A stretch of 64,000 nucleotides of DNA from Rubrivirga sp046845755 (GTDB lineage: Bacteria > Bacteroidota > Rhodothermia > Rhodothermales > Rubricoccaceae), in the NCBI RefSeq assembly GCF_046845755.1, contig NZ_CP177357.1, positions 2,418,001 through 2,482,000 of the forward strand. The letters run 5' to 3'. The notes below the pieces were generated by a model that searched no databases, was not told the origin of the DNA, and saw only the letters and a list, made by a program, of their open reading frames with translations. Below, piece after piece: positions 9,101 to 19,144 of the stretch. A program made the translations under genes and the position numbers. Each line of letters begins with the position of its first letter. Positions within the stretch are counted from its first letter, which is position 1.

Positions 9101-9178
9101 CTGGGCCGGGGCACGTATCTCTACCGCGTCCGCGCGGGGGCCGAGGTGACCTCGGGCACGTTCACCGTCCTTCGCTAG
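6146..9178 (+). CDS. secreted alpha/beta-hydrolase (PGAP1/lipase-like) with T9SS sorting domain
   Basis: A 1010-residue exported protein. Residues 1-23 are a Sec signal peptide (MSLRLLRLALSLAVVAAP, cleavage near VRA-QS); the frame is open upstream but lacks such a signal, so the ATG at 6146 is preferred. An alpha/beta-hydrolase domain spans roughly 390-680; the nucleophile elbow GYSMGG places the catalytic serine at residue 437, in a PGAP1/lipase-like context. The last 80 residues begin ARVTPNPSRDKATLRVDLP and continue DTLGRLVQTTTGAYPAGSHAL, a typical type A T9SS C-terminal sorting domain. It therefore probably reaches the surface or medium by type IX secretion and hydrolyses an ester or lipid. 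Substrate unknown. Confidence 0.85.
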   Translation: MSLRLLRLALSLAVVAAPQAVRAQSPSDFDAPYERLALSETQTRVLANRRAIFLDPGRQDGTPEADPLRPLQWEVLYGQMRTAAEDVRSMPSAEALAATAATFRARRQLPIAVVWQPFDFIDQAAVDDGRLLVDESGPTPQLYRPDTDGFSAASPYQQASVFAAGALYGGDLSAALHGPVAVGATLTLVLPRNLFVVPAGWARPAFVEVLAGKRGATQTVALDQPFTVSFATPGTKWIRLTAVVGGATRHAAFQLEVREPGPARAGALESSVGASPAEACATRAVEFAWSRIVCGVTPEPSLRWRPRRRYATINDHYHGRKSADYDYGVVYSPYNFSGRLRRPIVIVGGYDSMEDAGLDDLYRQLVQFDNPETTGPVVEFDQALLEAGYDLVFMDYADSHDYIQRNGLALVDLLRRVQTEVDRNSQGEEIAGVIGYSMGGLVARYGLAYMESIGEDHGVGLFVSYDTPHQGALMPVGLETLLADLYAVLDRVLDVSALYASDADGPDFVERRLYGPALQQLLTFWAGADVNASDPRAVRTRIRRDFYDDLMAVGDYPEQLRRVAISNGNGRGRRQIKGDPNDRNGVERMQPAEQTLLVEAGLSLLWGAFGTRIELKVQNAPAPGGTAQVYRRRDVTRFLGVPIYSTAQQSTLALPNPYDIVPGSYTETYSVIRKRTGGRDTRESLLGTLAFTWLGAGAYYDVRVDAARHAFVPTASALDWNTRGGSRETLVASTFRRQDLSRSIDRTTTERRTPFDAILTADDLYFDSGVGPENQPHLFVTEGIEAFVLDQLGREAPDRSAPYIRALVTGAGSLEAGAAAAWRVHTRHGTPPFTYRWSWRYTCEPSNDPDDGAVPTSTCDETLRDGGSDDRLSATLPDHGTVLIAVSIEDAAGQMTEAFKTVSVTWAPTPEATLAPAEAARTGLPLVFAARVTPNPSRDKATLRVDLPTPADVTAEVYDTLGRLVQTTTGAYPAGSHALRVETTELGRGTYLYRVRAGAEVTSGTFTVLR

Positions 9179-9212
9179 CGAGCGGCCGGCGCCCTCCCCC
9201 CCCCCCGCTCGC
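9178..9212 (+). repeat. hairpin with an 11-C homopolymer in its loop, at the esterase 3' end
   Basis: GCGAGCG (9178-9184, starting in the stop codon) pairs with CGCTCGC (9206-9212). The loop contains an uninterrupted run of 11 C (9196-9206). It could act as a weak transcript end or stabiliser between this gene and convergent ftsH; the run of C is also a likely site of slippage or sequencing error. Confidence 0.4.
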
Positions 9213-9340
9213 GTCGGCCGACGGGCACCCGGCCCCGCCGCGAATCGGGGCGGGCTTACGTGGGAGGTAGAGCCGCTGCCCCTGGCCGGGACGGCGCCCT
9301 CGGCTCAATCCTCGCTGACCGACACCCGCGCCACGGGCTG

Positions 9341-11446
<2,106 letters not shown>

Positions 11447-11540
11447 TCGGGGGCGCGGTCCTGCCCGCGCGTTCAGAGCAAAGGGGGGCGGTACCCGACC
11501 CTTCGGGAGGGGGTTCCGCGAGCCGTCGGTGCGCGACCGT

Positions 11541-14500
11541 CTAGAAGTCGTCGGCGGGGCGCTCGTCGTCGACGCCGGCCCCCGCGATGGCCTCGTAGTC
11601 GGCGAGGGGGACGACGCGGCCCCGGAGCTGCGCCCAGGCGGGCAACGCATCCTGAGCGGCCGACGCGGCCGCCTCGGAGGCGAACTGGCCGATGACGATG
11701 GCGTACGCGCCGCCGCCGGCGTCTCGGACGATGGCCGCCCGGTAGCCGGCGCCGGTGAGCACGCCAAGCATCGCCCCCCCCTCACTCGGGATCGACAACG
11801 ACCGGACCTGCCACGTGTACCCGTCGCCCCCGGCCTCGACCGGATCGGCGCCCCGCAAGCCAGGGGCCTCCAGCAGCGGCCCCGTCTCCGGGAACGCGTC
11901 GGCGGCCTCTGGAGCCGTGTCGATCGCCTGTGGCGGGCCGGCCGCCAAGCTGTCGGCAGCGGGCTCCGCAGGGTCGGCGGCGGGCGGCACCGGCGGGACG
12001 GGGCTGGCCACCGTGTCGACGGCGGGGGCGGGCAGCCCGGCGACGAGTGCGTTTGCGCGGGCGGCGTACGGGGTCTGGGCGTAACGGGCGGCCAGCGCCT
12101 GGAGGTGATGGCGGAGCGTGAACGTCGTCGAGTCGACGGGGACGGCGCGCAGAGTGGGCGGGGGCACGGCCTCCTCGGGTGTCGCCGTGGCGGCCTCGGG
12201 GGGCGCTCCGGCCTCCACCGGGGCCGGGTCGGCGGCCTCGGGCTCTGGCTGAGCAGGTGGGGTCGGCCGCTGGGCCGCAGCGGTCTCCTGCCGGGCGCGC
12301 CCGGGCAACCGCTTGCCGGTGTCGAGGACGCGCTCCTCGATCTCCTCCAGCACCTCGGGCGCCCGGCGCTCCGGTTCGACGCGCGGCGCCCGGCGAGCGG
12401 CCGGCGCCTGCCGAGCCGGAGCGGCCCGCACCACCTCGCCCCGCGACACGGAGTCGGCGATGGCGCGCAGCAGGGGCGACTGGAGCGAGTCCGGGAGCGG
12501 CCGGGCCAGGCGCAGGGTGTCGCCATCGGCCCACTCCAGCAAGGCGATGGCAGCGCCGAGGTAGGCGCGTGGCGCGCCCGCCGCGTCGGGGTTGGCATCC
12601 CCGAGGGCCACCAGGTCGGTCGCGGCGCCGATCACGTCGCCAGCGGCCCACCGCGCGCGCGCGGCGACGTAGGCGGGCGAGGCGTCGGGGGCAGCAGGCT
12701 CGGTCTCGGCGGGCGCGTCCGGCGGCTCCAGCCCGAGCCGGATGCGCGAGGCCCGGCCCAGCGCCAGCGTGTCGGCGGCGGCGACGGCCTCGTAGTACGG
12801 CCGTGCGGCGTCGTCGCGCCCGGCGGCCCGCTCGATCTCCGCCAGCGCGTACTGCGCGCGGACGGCGACGGGCAGGGTCGGCGTGTCGGCCAGGATCGAG
12901 CGGTACAGCGCGGCGGCCGTGTCGGCGCGGCCGAGCGAGAGGAAGAACGCGTTCGCCAACTCGTAGCGGAGCGACGCGAGGTCGGTGATCAGCTCGGAGC
13001 GCTTCTCGGGCGTCCGGGGCACGCGCGTCATGTCGAGCGGCGGCGGGCCCTCGCCGATCTCGAACCCGCCGGTCTCCGTCCCGACCACGCCGCGCGCCGC
13101 GGCGATGTCGCCCGCCTGCGCGGCCGCGCGGCGGCGCCAGTTGGGGACGAGGGGGCGGTCGCCCCAGGTCTGCTCGAAGGCGATCAAGCCCGCCTGCACC
13201 GAGGTCGGCGAGCGGTACGACAGGAAGCCGACGTCACCGCCTTGCCCCGGCGTACCGGGCGTGCCGGCCGTGGCGCCCGTGCCCCGGCCCGGCTGAACGA
13301 CGCCCTCCCCACCGTCGTCGAACGAGCCGCCGCCGGAGCCCGAGAAGGCGGCCGCCGTCCGGGCCGCCTGGAGCCGGCGCTGCTCCTCGCGGTAGACGCG
13401 GAGCCGCTCGGCCTCGATGGACGCGATCCGCGCCTGGAAGTCGGCCTCGGAGAGCGCGCCGAGCGCGAGCAGCGAGTCGGTCTCGGCGATCTGGCGGGCG
13501 GCACTCGCGAGCGTCGCGTAGACGCGGGCCTGCTCGGTGACGCGGAGCAGCGCCCCGGCGGCGGGCCGGACCTCCGGGGCCGGGGCACGCACGACCGTCG
13601 CGGCGGAGTCGAAGTGGGCCGAGGCGCGGACGAAGTCGTCGCGCTGGTCGCGGTAGAACTCGCCGAGCCGGTAGTGGGCCTCGCCGGCGACCGACCGCCC
13701 GTTGAGCTCCTCGTCGTAGAGCACGGACCGGAAGAGGCGGTACGCGCGGTCGGGCTCGCCGGCCGCCGCGCGCAGGCGGGCCTCGACGAGCGCCAGCTCG
13801 CCGCGCCGCTCGTAGTTCTTGTCGTCGCCCCGCATGTCGCGGATGATCTGGAGCCCCTCCGCCGGCCGCTCGGCCGACAGCCCGATCACGAGCGCCCGGT
13901 TGACGCGCGCGGCGTAGCCGAGCTCGTAGGCCGGCTTGCGCGAAAGCGCCTCGGCGTACGCCGCCGCCGCCTCGTCCCAATTCGCCGTGTGCTCCTCGAC
14001 CTGGCCCAGCAGCACGTACGCCCGGGCGGCCACGTCCGCGTCGCCCTCGGCCGGCGCCCCGGCGAGCAGCGCCTCGGCGGCCTCGTCCCAGCGCTCGGCG
14101 CGCGCGTAGAGTTCGCCGAGCGCGAGCTGCATCCGGGCCGTCCACCGGCGGTCGCCGCCCTCCGACGCCAGCCCCTCTTCGAGCACGGTCACGCCCTCCT
14201 CGAAGCGGTCGGCGGCGGCGAACGTGCGGCCGAGCCAGAACCGGGCCTCGTCGCCGAGCCGGCGGTCGCCCGCGGCCTCCGCCGCCGCGAGCGTCTCCCG
14301 AAACTTCTGCTCCGCGCCCGCGAAGTTGCGCTGGTAGAAGTAGGCCTTGCCGATGACCAGGAGCGCGTCGTCGGCCCACTTCGAGGTCGGCCGGTTGCGC
14401 AGCAGCTCGGCGCTCTTGTCGATGGCGTCCTGGAACGGGCCCGAGGTCGAGCCCGCCGTGGTCGCCGGGAAGACCGACACGAGCGCGTTCCGGTCCAGCG

Positions 14501-14690
14501 TCACGGCCTGCCGCTGCAGCGCCTCCTCCCCGCTGTCGAGCGACCGGGTGGCGTTGTAGTACGTGTTGTAGTACGCCCGGAAGTTGTTGTAACGGCTGTG
14601 CAGCGCGGTGCCGGGGCGGCACCCCGACAGCGCGCCGGCCCCGAACAGGGCGGCGACGAGACACAGACGGACCGGCGGCGCGAAACGCAT
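11541..14690 (-). CDS. large TPR lipoprotein with C-terminal SPOR domain (SprE/PorW-like)
   Basis: A 1049-residue lipoprotein. The signal peptide ends in a lipobox GALSGC, so Cys20-21 would be lipidated. Just after it comes SRYNNFRAYYNTYYNATRSL, resembling the opening of SprE/PorW, the T9SS-associated periplasmic lipoproteins of Bacteroidota. The body is alpha-helical and alanine-rich with TPR-like pairs (for example DEAAAAYAEAL), then a proline-rich linker (about 780-960). The last ~75 residues contain YTWQVRSLSI, ending in a SPOR fold that binds denuded peptidoglycan glycans. I infer a role in T9SS function or cell-wall-linked scaffolding. A SPOR tail is not part of the SprE/PorW I know, so the family call is moderate. 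Confidence 0.7.
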   Translation of the reverse strand: MRFAPPVRLCLVAALFGAGALSGCRPGTALHSRYNNFRAYYNTYYNATRSLDSGEEALQRQAVTLDRNALVSVFPATTAGSTSGPFQDAIDKSAELLRNRPTSKWADDALLVIGKAYFYQRNFAGAEQKFRETLAAAEAAGDRRLGDEARFWLGRTFAAADRFEEGVTVLEEGLASEGGDRRWTARMQLALGELYARAERWDEAAEALLAGAPAEGDADVAARAYVLLGQVEEHTANWDEAAAAYAEALSRKPAYELGYAARVNRALVIGLSAERPAEGLQIIRDMRGDDKNYERRGELALVEARLRAAAGEPDRAYRLFRSVLYDEELNGRSVAGEAHYRLGEFYRDQRDDFVRASAHFDSAATVVRAPAPEVRPAAGALLRVTEQARVYATLASAARQIAETDSLLALGALSEADFQARIASIEAERLRVYREEQRRLQAARTAAAFSGSGGGSFDDGGEGVVQPGRGTGATAGTPGTPGQGGDVGFLSYRSPTSVQAGLIAFEQTWGDRPLVPNWRRRAAAQAGDIAAARGVVGTETGGFEIGEGPPPLDMTRVPRTPEKRSELITDLASLRYELANAFFLSLGRADTAAALYRSILADTPTLPVAVRAQYALAEIERAAGRDDAARPYYEAVAAADTLALGRASRIRLGLEPPDAPAETEPAAPDASPAYVAARARWAAGDVIGAATDLVALGDANPDAAGAPRAYLGAAIALLEWADGDTLRLARPLPDSLQSPLLRAIADSVSRGEVVRAAPARQAPAARRAPRVEPERRAPEVLEEIEERVLDTGKRLPGRARQETAAAQRPTPPAQPEPEAADPAPVEAGAPPEAATATPEEAVPPPTLRAVPVDSTTFTLRHHLQALAARYAQTPYAARANALVAGLPAPAVDTVASPVPPVPPAADPAEPAADSLAAGPPQAIDTAPEAADAFPETGPLLEAPGLRGADPVEAGGDGYTWQVRSLSIPSEGGAMLGVLTGAGYRAAIVRDAGGGAYAIVIGQFASEAAASAAQDALPAWAQLRGRVVPLADYEAIAGAGVDDERPADDF

Positions 14691-14853
14691 CGATACCTGA
14701 GGCGGGACGAAGACTGCGGGGTAGCGGAGGGGCCGGTCGGTCGGGGGGCTCGTGTTCGGAGAAACTACGCCCCCGGCTCGGGGGCGCCAGGGCACGAACG
14801 GGGCGCCAGCGCCAAGCGTGTGCGCCGTCCGCCGACTCTGTGCGAAGGCCGGG

Positions 14854-15339
14854 CTACGCCGAGGCGTCGGCGCGGACGAGCACGCGGCGGCGGTCGAGGG
14901 CGACCACGCGGACGCGGCTCCCCGCGGCCACGAACGAGCCCTCGGTCTCGACCTCGACGCGGACGCCGCCCAGCTCGACCACGCCGCCGGGCCGCAGCGG
15001 CGTGATCGCCACGCCGGTCTGCCCCAATAGCCGCGCGCGCGACTCCGTCTCGACGGCGTCGGCGTCCGCGTCGCGGCGCAGGCTGTCGGACAGGATGAAG
15101 CGGTCCCAGGCGCCGGTCTCGTACAGCACGTAGCCCACGCCGCACGCGGTGATCACGGTCGCCGCAAGCGCGCCGAGCCCGCCGGCCACGCCAAACTCGA
15201 CGAACGCGATGACGATGCCGACGGCCGCCCCTAGCACGCCCGCCACGCCGACCACGTTGAGCCCGGGCACGACGGTCACCTCGACCACGACGAGCGCGAG
15301 GCCGACCAGGATGAGCGCGACGGGGACCAGCAGTTCCAT
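14854..15339 (-). CDS. short NfeD-family membrane protein
   Basis: 161 residues. Three hydrophobic segments fill roughly residues 3-85 (MELLVPVALILVG, VVGVAGVLGAAVG, LAATVITACGVGY), followed by a soluble OB-fold-like beta domain with LLGQTGVAITPLRPGGVV, the NfeD C-terminal signature. The protease domain is absent, so this is the short NfeD1b-like form. It begins 34 bases downstream of the long NfeD gene and is almost certainly co-transcribed. NfeD proteins work with SPFH/flotillin proteins in membrane organisation; the only flotillin here, FloA, is 14 kb away. Confidence 0.85.
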   Translation of the reverse strand: MELLVPVALILVGLALVVVEVTVVPGLNVVGVAGVLGAAVGIVIAFVEFGVAGGLGALAATVITACGVGYVLYETGAWDRFILSDSLRRDADADAVETESRARLLGQTGVAITPLRPGGVVELGGVRVEVETEGSFVAAGSRVRVVALDRRRVLVRADASA

Positions 15340-15373
15340 GAGGGCAACCTAGGGACGGGCACACGCGTGTGCC

Positions 15374-16738
15374 CTATGCGACCTCGCGGACGACGACGAC
15401 GGCGCCCCGCGCGCGCACGACCTCGACGGCCGCGCCCGCCGACACGAACCCGCCCTCGGACACGACGTCGACGCGCCGGCCGTCCACCTCGACGGTGCCC
15501 GACGGACGCAGACCCGTCAGCGCGGTCCCGGTCCGGCCGACGAGGTCGGCGCCGAGGTCGGCGGACGTGTAGCCCTCGGCGGCGGAGAGTTCGGGCGCCA
15601 GCACCAGTCGGTTGAGGCGTTCGGAGCGGGGCAGCATCCGGCCGAGCGACATCGTGAACAGGACGAGCAGCACGAGCGCCGCCGCGAGCGTGGTCGTGGC
15701 ACGCGCGATCTCGCCGTCATCCGGAAACTTGAACCCGACGTTCGGGACCAGGGCCACCAGGAGCGCGCCGAGCACGAGGACGAGCCCGGCGATGCCGAAC
15801 ACGCCGAAGCCGGGCGTCACGAACACCTCGACGAGGAGCAGCCCGACCCCGACGGCGAAGAGCGCGATCTCCCAGCTCTCGACGAGCCCCAGCAGGTAGT
15901 GCGGCGCGAAGAACAGCGCGGCCCCGACGAGCGCGACGGCGCCCGCGAACCCGACGCCCGGCGTCTGGATCTCGAAGTACAGCCCGCCCATCATCATCAT
16001 CAGGAGGAGCGACGCGAGCACGGGCGAGCCCAGAAAGCGCAAGACCTGCTCGGCGCGCGTGGCCGCGTGCGGCGTCTGCTCGCGGTCCGCCAGCCCCAGC
16101 GCGTCCACGACGGCGTCGGTCGACGGCAGCACGGCGTCGGCGATGCCGAGCGCCAGCGCCTCGTCGGACGAGACGGTCAGCAGCGTGCCCTCCTCGACGA
16201 CGCCAGGGATCGAGAGGCGCTCGTCGACCATCGCCTCGGCGATCCGGGGGTCGCGGCCCGTCGCCTCGGCGGTCGCCCGCATCAGCCCGCGCGTGTAGCT
16301 CTGAATCTTCTCCGGCGCGTACTCGCCGGTCTGGTTGACGGCGGTCGCCGCGCCCATCGAGGCGCCGGGCACGAAGACGATCCGGTCGTTCGCGTAGGCG
16401 ATCAGCGCGCCCGCCGAGGCCGCGTTCCGGTCGATGACGGCGACGGTCGGGACCTCGCTCGACAGGATCGACTTGCGGATCTGGTCGGCCGCGTCGAGGA
16501 GGCCGCCGAACGTGTCGATGCGGAAGACGACGACCGCGGCGTCTGCGTCGGCGGCGTCGGCGAGCGCGCGGTCGACGTACGACGCGAGCGCATTGTCGAT
16601 CATCCCGTCGATCGTGACGCGGAAGACGGGGCCGTCGCCGGTCTCGAGCGCGAGGTCGGTGGGCTGGGCGAGCGCGGGGCCGGCGGCCAACGTTAGCAGA
16701 GCGAGGAAGCCGGCGAGGGCCGTGCGGAGGGCGGTCAT
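15374..16738 (-). CDS. long NfeD protein with ClpP-type serine protease domain
   Basis: 454 residues. A signal peptide (MTALRTALAGFLALLTLAAG) precedes a ClpP/crotonase-like protease domain at about 30-215, with RIDTFGGLL and a catalytic-type serine in the segment NAASAGALIAYA. Four to five membrane segments follow (about 245-385), then the NfeD OB domain with LVGRTGTALTGLRPSGTV. This is the NfeD1a architecture (membrane-bound serine protease 1510 family), which cleaves hydrophobic regions of membrane proteins such as stomatin homologues. The ATG at 16738 fits the signal peptide. It pairs with the short NfeD downstream. Confidence 0.88.
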   Translation of the reverse strand: MTALRTALAGFLALLTLAAGPALAQPTDLALETGDGPVFRVTIDGMIDNALASYVDRALADAADADAAVVVFRIDTFGGLLDAADQIRKSILSSEVPTVAVIDRNAASAGALIAYANDRIVFVPGASMGAATAVNQTGEYAPEKIQSYTRGLMRATAEATGRDPRIAEAMVDERLSIPGVVEEGTLLTVSSDEALALGIADAVLPSTDAVVDALGLADREQTPHAATRAEQVLRFLGSPVLASLLLMMMMGGLYFEIQTPGVGFAGAVALVGAALFFAPHYLLGLVESWEIALFAVGVGLLLVEVFVTPGFGVFGIAGLVLVLGALLVALVPNVGFKFPDDGEIARATTTLAAALVLLVLFTMSLGRMLPRSERLNRLVLAPELSAAEGYTSADLGADLVGRTGTALTGLRPSGTVEVDGRRVDVVSEGGFVSAGAAVEVVRARGAVVVVREVA

Positions 16739-16888
16739 CGGTGTGCGGGATCGGTTTGGCGAGGTACGACCTCCGTGCGGCCCGTGTTGCGCAGAGAGAC
16801 CGGGCCGGGCCACCTCGGCGCCGACGCGAGTCCGCTCGCCGACAGACGGCCTCGCGGGCGCCCCTCTCCCCTCCCCGACCGGCCCGAG

Positions 16889-17668
16889 CTACGGCTCGAT
16901 GACGACCGGCGTCCCGACCTCGACGTAGGCCCACAGCTCGTCCATGTGGACGTCGCGCAGGGCGACGCAGCCGCGCGTCCAGGCGCGGCCTCGGCCCGAG
17001 CCGTGGCCATGGATCTCGATGAGGCCGCCGAGCGGCGTGCCCATCGGCGGCTCACGCCCCTCGGCGTCGGCACGCAGGATGGTCTGGTACTGGGCTGGCG
17101 TGATGATCCCCTCCGACAGCCCGCGCGCGGCGTGGACGGGGCCGGGGTAGCTCAGCACGAACGCTCGGTAGTAGCTCGAATTGGGGTTGCGGCGCGTCAC
17201 GTAGAAGGTGCCCTCGGGGATGCGGTACTGGTCGAGCTCCTCGCGGCGCGAGCGGCGCACCTTGTCCTCGGGGCTGACCGACACGTCGGCGGGGAGCGTC
17301 CGCAGCAGCTCGGCACCGCGGTACACGAACGTGGTCCGCTCGCTCTTGTCGACCCGGATCCAGACGTTCGACAGCGCATCCGCCGGGACGTAGCCGCGCA
17401 CGTCGTCGGCCTGCACGAGCCGCCAGTCGCCGACGGCGTCGAGCACGCGGACGCCGGCGCGCGTGCGCAGCGACCGGACGGCCGGCGCGCCCGCCTCGGG
17501 CCGCTGGCGGACCGTCGTGCCTGCCCCGATCACGTAGTACGCGGGGGCGGCCTCGACGTCGTAGAGGTCCTCGGGCACCGCCCGCTCGGCCGTGAACCCG
17601 CCGCCGTCGGCCTGGGCGAGGGCCGCGGGGGCGGCGACGAGCAGGGCGAGGACGAGGAGGCGGGACAT
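16889..17668 (-). CDS. L,D-transpeptidase (YkuD) with N-terminal SH3-like domain
   Basis: 259 residues. The signal peptide is MSRLLVLALLVAAPAALAQA. Residues 45-100 look like a bacterial SH3 domain (TTVRQRPEAGAPAVRSL). The YkuD domain ends in the catalytic motif IEIHGHGSGRG followed by TRGCVALRD, with nucleophile Cys234 and the conserved histidine about 16 residues earlier. Such enzymes form 3-3 peptidoglycan cross-links or attach proteins to the wall in the periplasm. It stands alone, 150 bases from the NfeD pair and 87 bases downstream of the HAD gene. A TACCTTCG promoter-like box lies 17 bases before its ATG. Confidence 0.92.
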   Translation of the reverse strand: MSRLLVLALLVAAPAALAQADGGGFTAERAVPEDLYDVEAAPAYYVIGAGTTVRQRPEAGAPAVRSLRTRAGVRVLDAVGDWRLVQADDVRGYVPADALSNVWIRVDKSERTTFVYRGAELLRTLPADVSVSPEDKVRRSRREELDQYRIPEGTFYVTRRNPNSSYYRAFVLSYPGPVHAARGLSEGIITPAQYQTILRADAEGREPPMGTPLGGLIEIHGHGSGRGRAWTRGCVALRDVHMDELWAYVEVGTPVVIEP

Positions 17669-17685
17669 GAGGCGCGGGGACGGGC

Positions 17686-17693
17686 CGAAGGTA
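17686..17693 (-). promoter_or_regulatory. candidate -7 box for the L,D-transpeptidase gene
   Basis: TACCTTCG on the minus strand, 17 bases before the ATG at 17668. TTTG occurs 16 bases further upstream, a short but possible -33 spacing. It belongs to the TAnCTT series described in the findings. Confidence 0.35.
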
Positions 17694-17755
17694 TCAAATG
17701 GGGGCCGGGCAAACGACGTGCCGCCCGGGCCGCGGGCGCTCCGCCAACGCAGCGT

Positions 17756-18517
17756 CTACGGCGATTCGTCCGCGACGCCGTTGTGCCGGAGGCAGGCGCG
17801 GTACGCGTCGAGCACGCCGTCGAGGACGGCGCCAGCCGTGACCACGTCCGCGGCGGCCTGGGCGTCGGGCGAGCCGTTCGAGGGCGCGAAGCCGAGCCCG
17901 GCCGCCACGATCGCGGCCGCGTCGCCGTTCGTGTCGCCGATGAACGCCAGCGACTCTAGCCCGACGCCCTCGGTCTCGGCCAGCCACCGCAGCGCCTGCA
18001 CTTTCGTCAGCGCGCGCGGCACCACGTCGACCGAGTACGGCGTGTGATACGCGACCAGCTCCGGGGCCGTCGCGGCCACGAACGCCTCGATCTCGGGCAG
18101 GAACGTCTCGCACTCGCCCACGACGGGGCTCACGATGCCCGCCTGCGAGCGCTTGCCGTAGTCGTACGAGACGGTCTCGGACCGGCCAATGACCTCCGCC
18201 AGCAGGAACGCGCGACACGCCGCGAGGTCGGCCTCCGTCTTGGCGTCGAGGGCGGGATTCCACGTGATGCGCGCCAGATCGAGGTCGAACCGCCCGCCGC
18301 CGCTCTCGAACAGCGCCGGCCCGCCGAGCGCGAGCGCTTGCGCGGTCGCCTCGACGTAGGCGTACGAACGGCCGGAGCAGATCCCGACGTGCGGGTAGCG
18401 GCCGTCGGTCGCCGCACGCGCGCCCCAGGCGCGGAGCTGGCGGAAGCCGTCGAGGCGGAAGGGGACGTAGGGCTCGCTGAGGCAGCCGTCGATGTCGGCC
18501 AGGAAGAGTCGGATCAC
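17756..18517 (-). CDS. HAD-superfamily phosphatase
   Basis: 253 residues starting at GTG, placed so that the N-terminus MIRLFLADIDGCL contains the HAD motif I D8-x-D10-G. Motif IV appears as FIGDTNGD near residue 205. The cap insertion between them and the late GDTNGD suggest a Cof/sucrose-phosphatase-like (type II cap) hydrolase. The motif I form with DGCLSEPY is also found in archaeal-type phosphoglycolate phosphatases. Substrate cannot be told. It is divergent from the lipoprotein gene at 18628 (110-base gap). Confidence 0.75.
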   Translation of the reverse strand: MIRLFLADIDGCLSEPYVPFRLDGFRQLRAWGARAATDGRYPHVGICSGRSYAYVEATAQALALGGPALFESGGGRFDLDLARITWNPALDAKTEADLAACRAFLLAEVIGRSETVSYDYGKRSQAGIVSPVVGECETFLPEIEAFVAATAPELVAYHTPYSVDVVPRALTKVQALRWLAETEGVGLESLAFIGDTNGDAAAIVAAGLGFAPSNGSPDAQAAADVVTAGAVLDGVLDAYRACLRHNGVADESP

Positions 18518-18627
18518 GGGTCGATCGGGGGGGCACCCACAAGGTCGCCGGTCTCGGCGACGGGTAGTGCGAACGGACCAGGGATCCGCGCGCCACGCCG
18601 CCTCACTTTGGGCATCCCCCTTAGCCG

Positions 18628-19134
18628 ATGCGCACCCCTCTCCTGCTCGCCCTCGTGCTCCTCACAGGCTGCACCACCTCGCGCGTGGTCGACCTGTCCG
18701 CGACGTCGACGCGTGCGGAGGTGAACGGCCGCGCGGAGCGGGGGTATCCGGTCGTCCACCTCGTCGGCGAGCGGGGCCGCCAGGTCCGGTCGCTCCACGT
18801 CGCCCCGGACGTCACCACCTGGGTCGACAAAAAGACGGGCGAGTCCCGGTCGGCGCCGACGGCGGATGTGGAGGCGATCGCGTTCCGCCGAGATGGCCTG
18901 GGCGCGTTGCAGGGGACTGGCATCGGGGTCGCCGTGGGCGGGTTCCTCGGGGCGTGGATGGGCACGCTCGACGGGAACGGAACCCTCACCTACACGCCCC
19001 TCTTTGGGGCCGTCTTGGGCGCGGTGGCTGGCGTCGAGATCGGCGCGATCGCCGGGGCCATCCGCTCCGACCGGTTCGTGTACGAGGCCGATCGGTGCCC
19101 CGGCGTGCCGCTGGCGTGCGCCGCCGGTCCGTGA
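18628..19134 (+). CDS. lipoprotein with glycine-rich hydrophobic segments
   Basis: 168 residues. MRTPLLLALVLLTGC is a lipoprotein signal with Cys15. Two glycine/alanine-rich hydrophobic stretches at about 90-110 (GTGIGVAVGGFLGAWMG) and 120-150 (LFGAVLGAVAGVEIGAIAG) resemble glycine-zipper segments of outer-membrane lipoproteins. Two cysteines near the C-terminus may pair. I do not recognise a family beyond this. It is convergent with the M1 peptidase gene, with only 10 bases between the stop codons. Confidence 0.6.
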   Translation: MRTPLLLALVLLTGCTTSRVVDLSATSTRAEVNGRAERGYPVVHLVGERGRQVRSLHVAPDVTTWVDKKTGESRSAPTADVEAIAFRRDGLGALQGTGIGVAVGGFLGAWMGTLDGNGTLTYTPLFGAVLGAVAGVEIGAIAGAIRSDRFVYEADRCPGVPLACAAGP

Positions 19135-19144
19135 GGGCGGCGGT

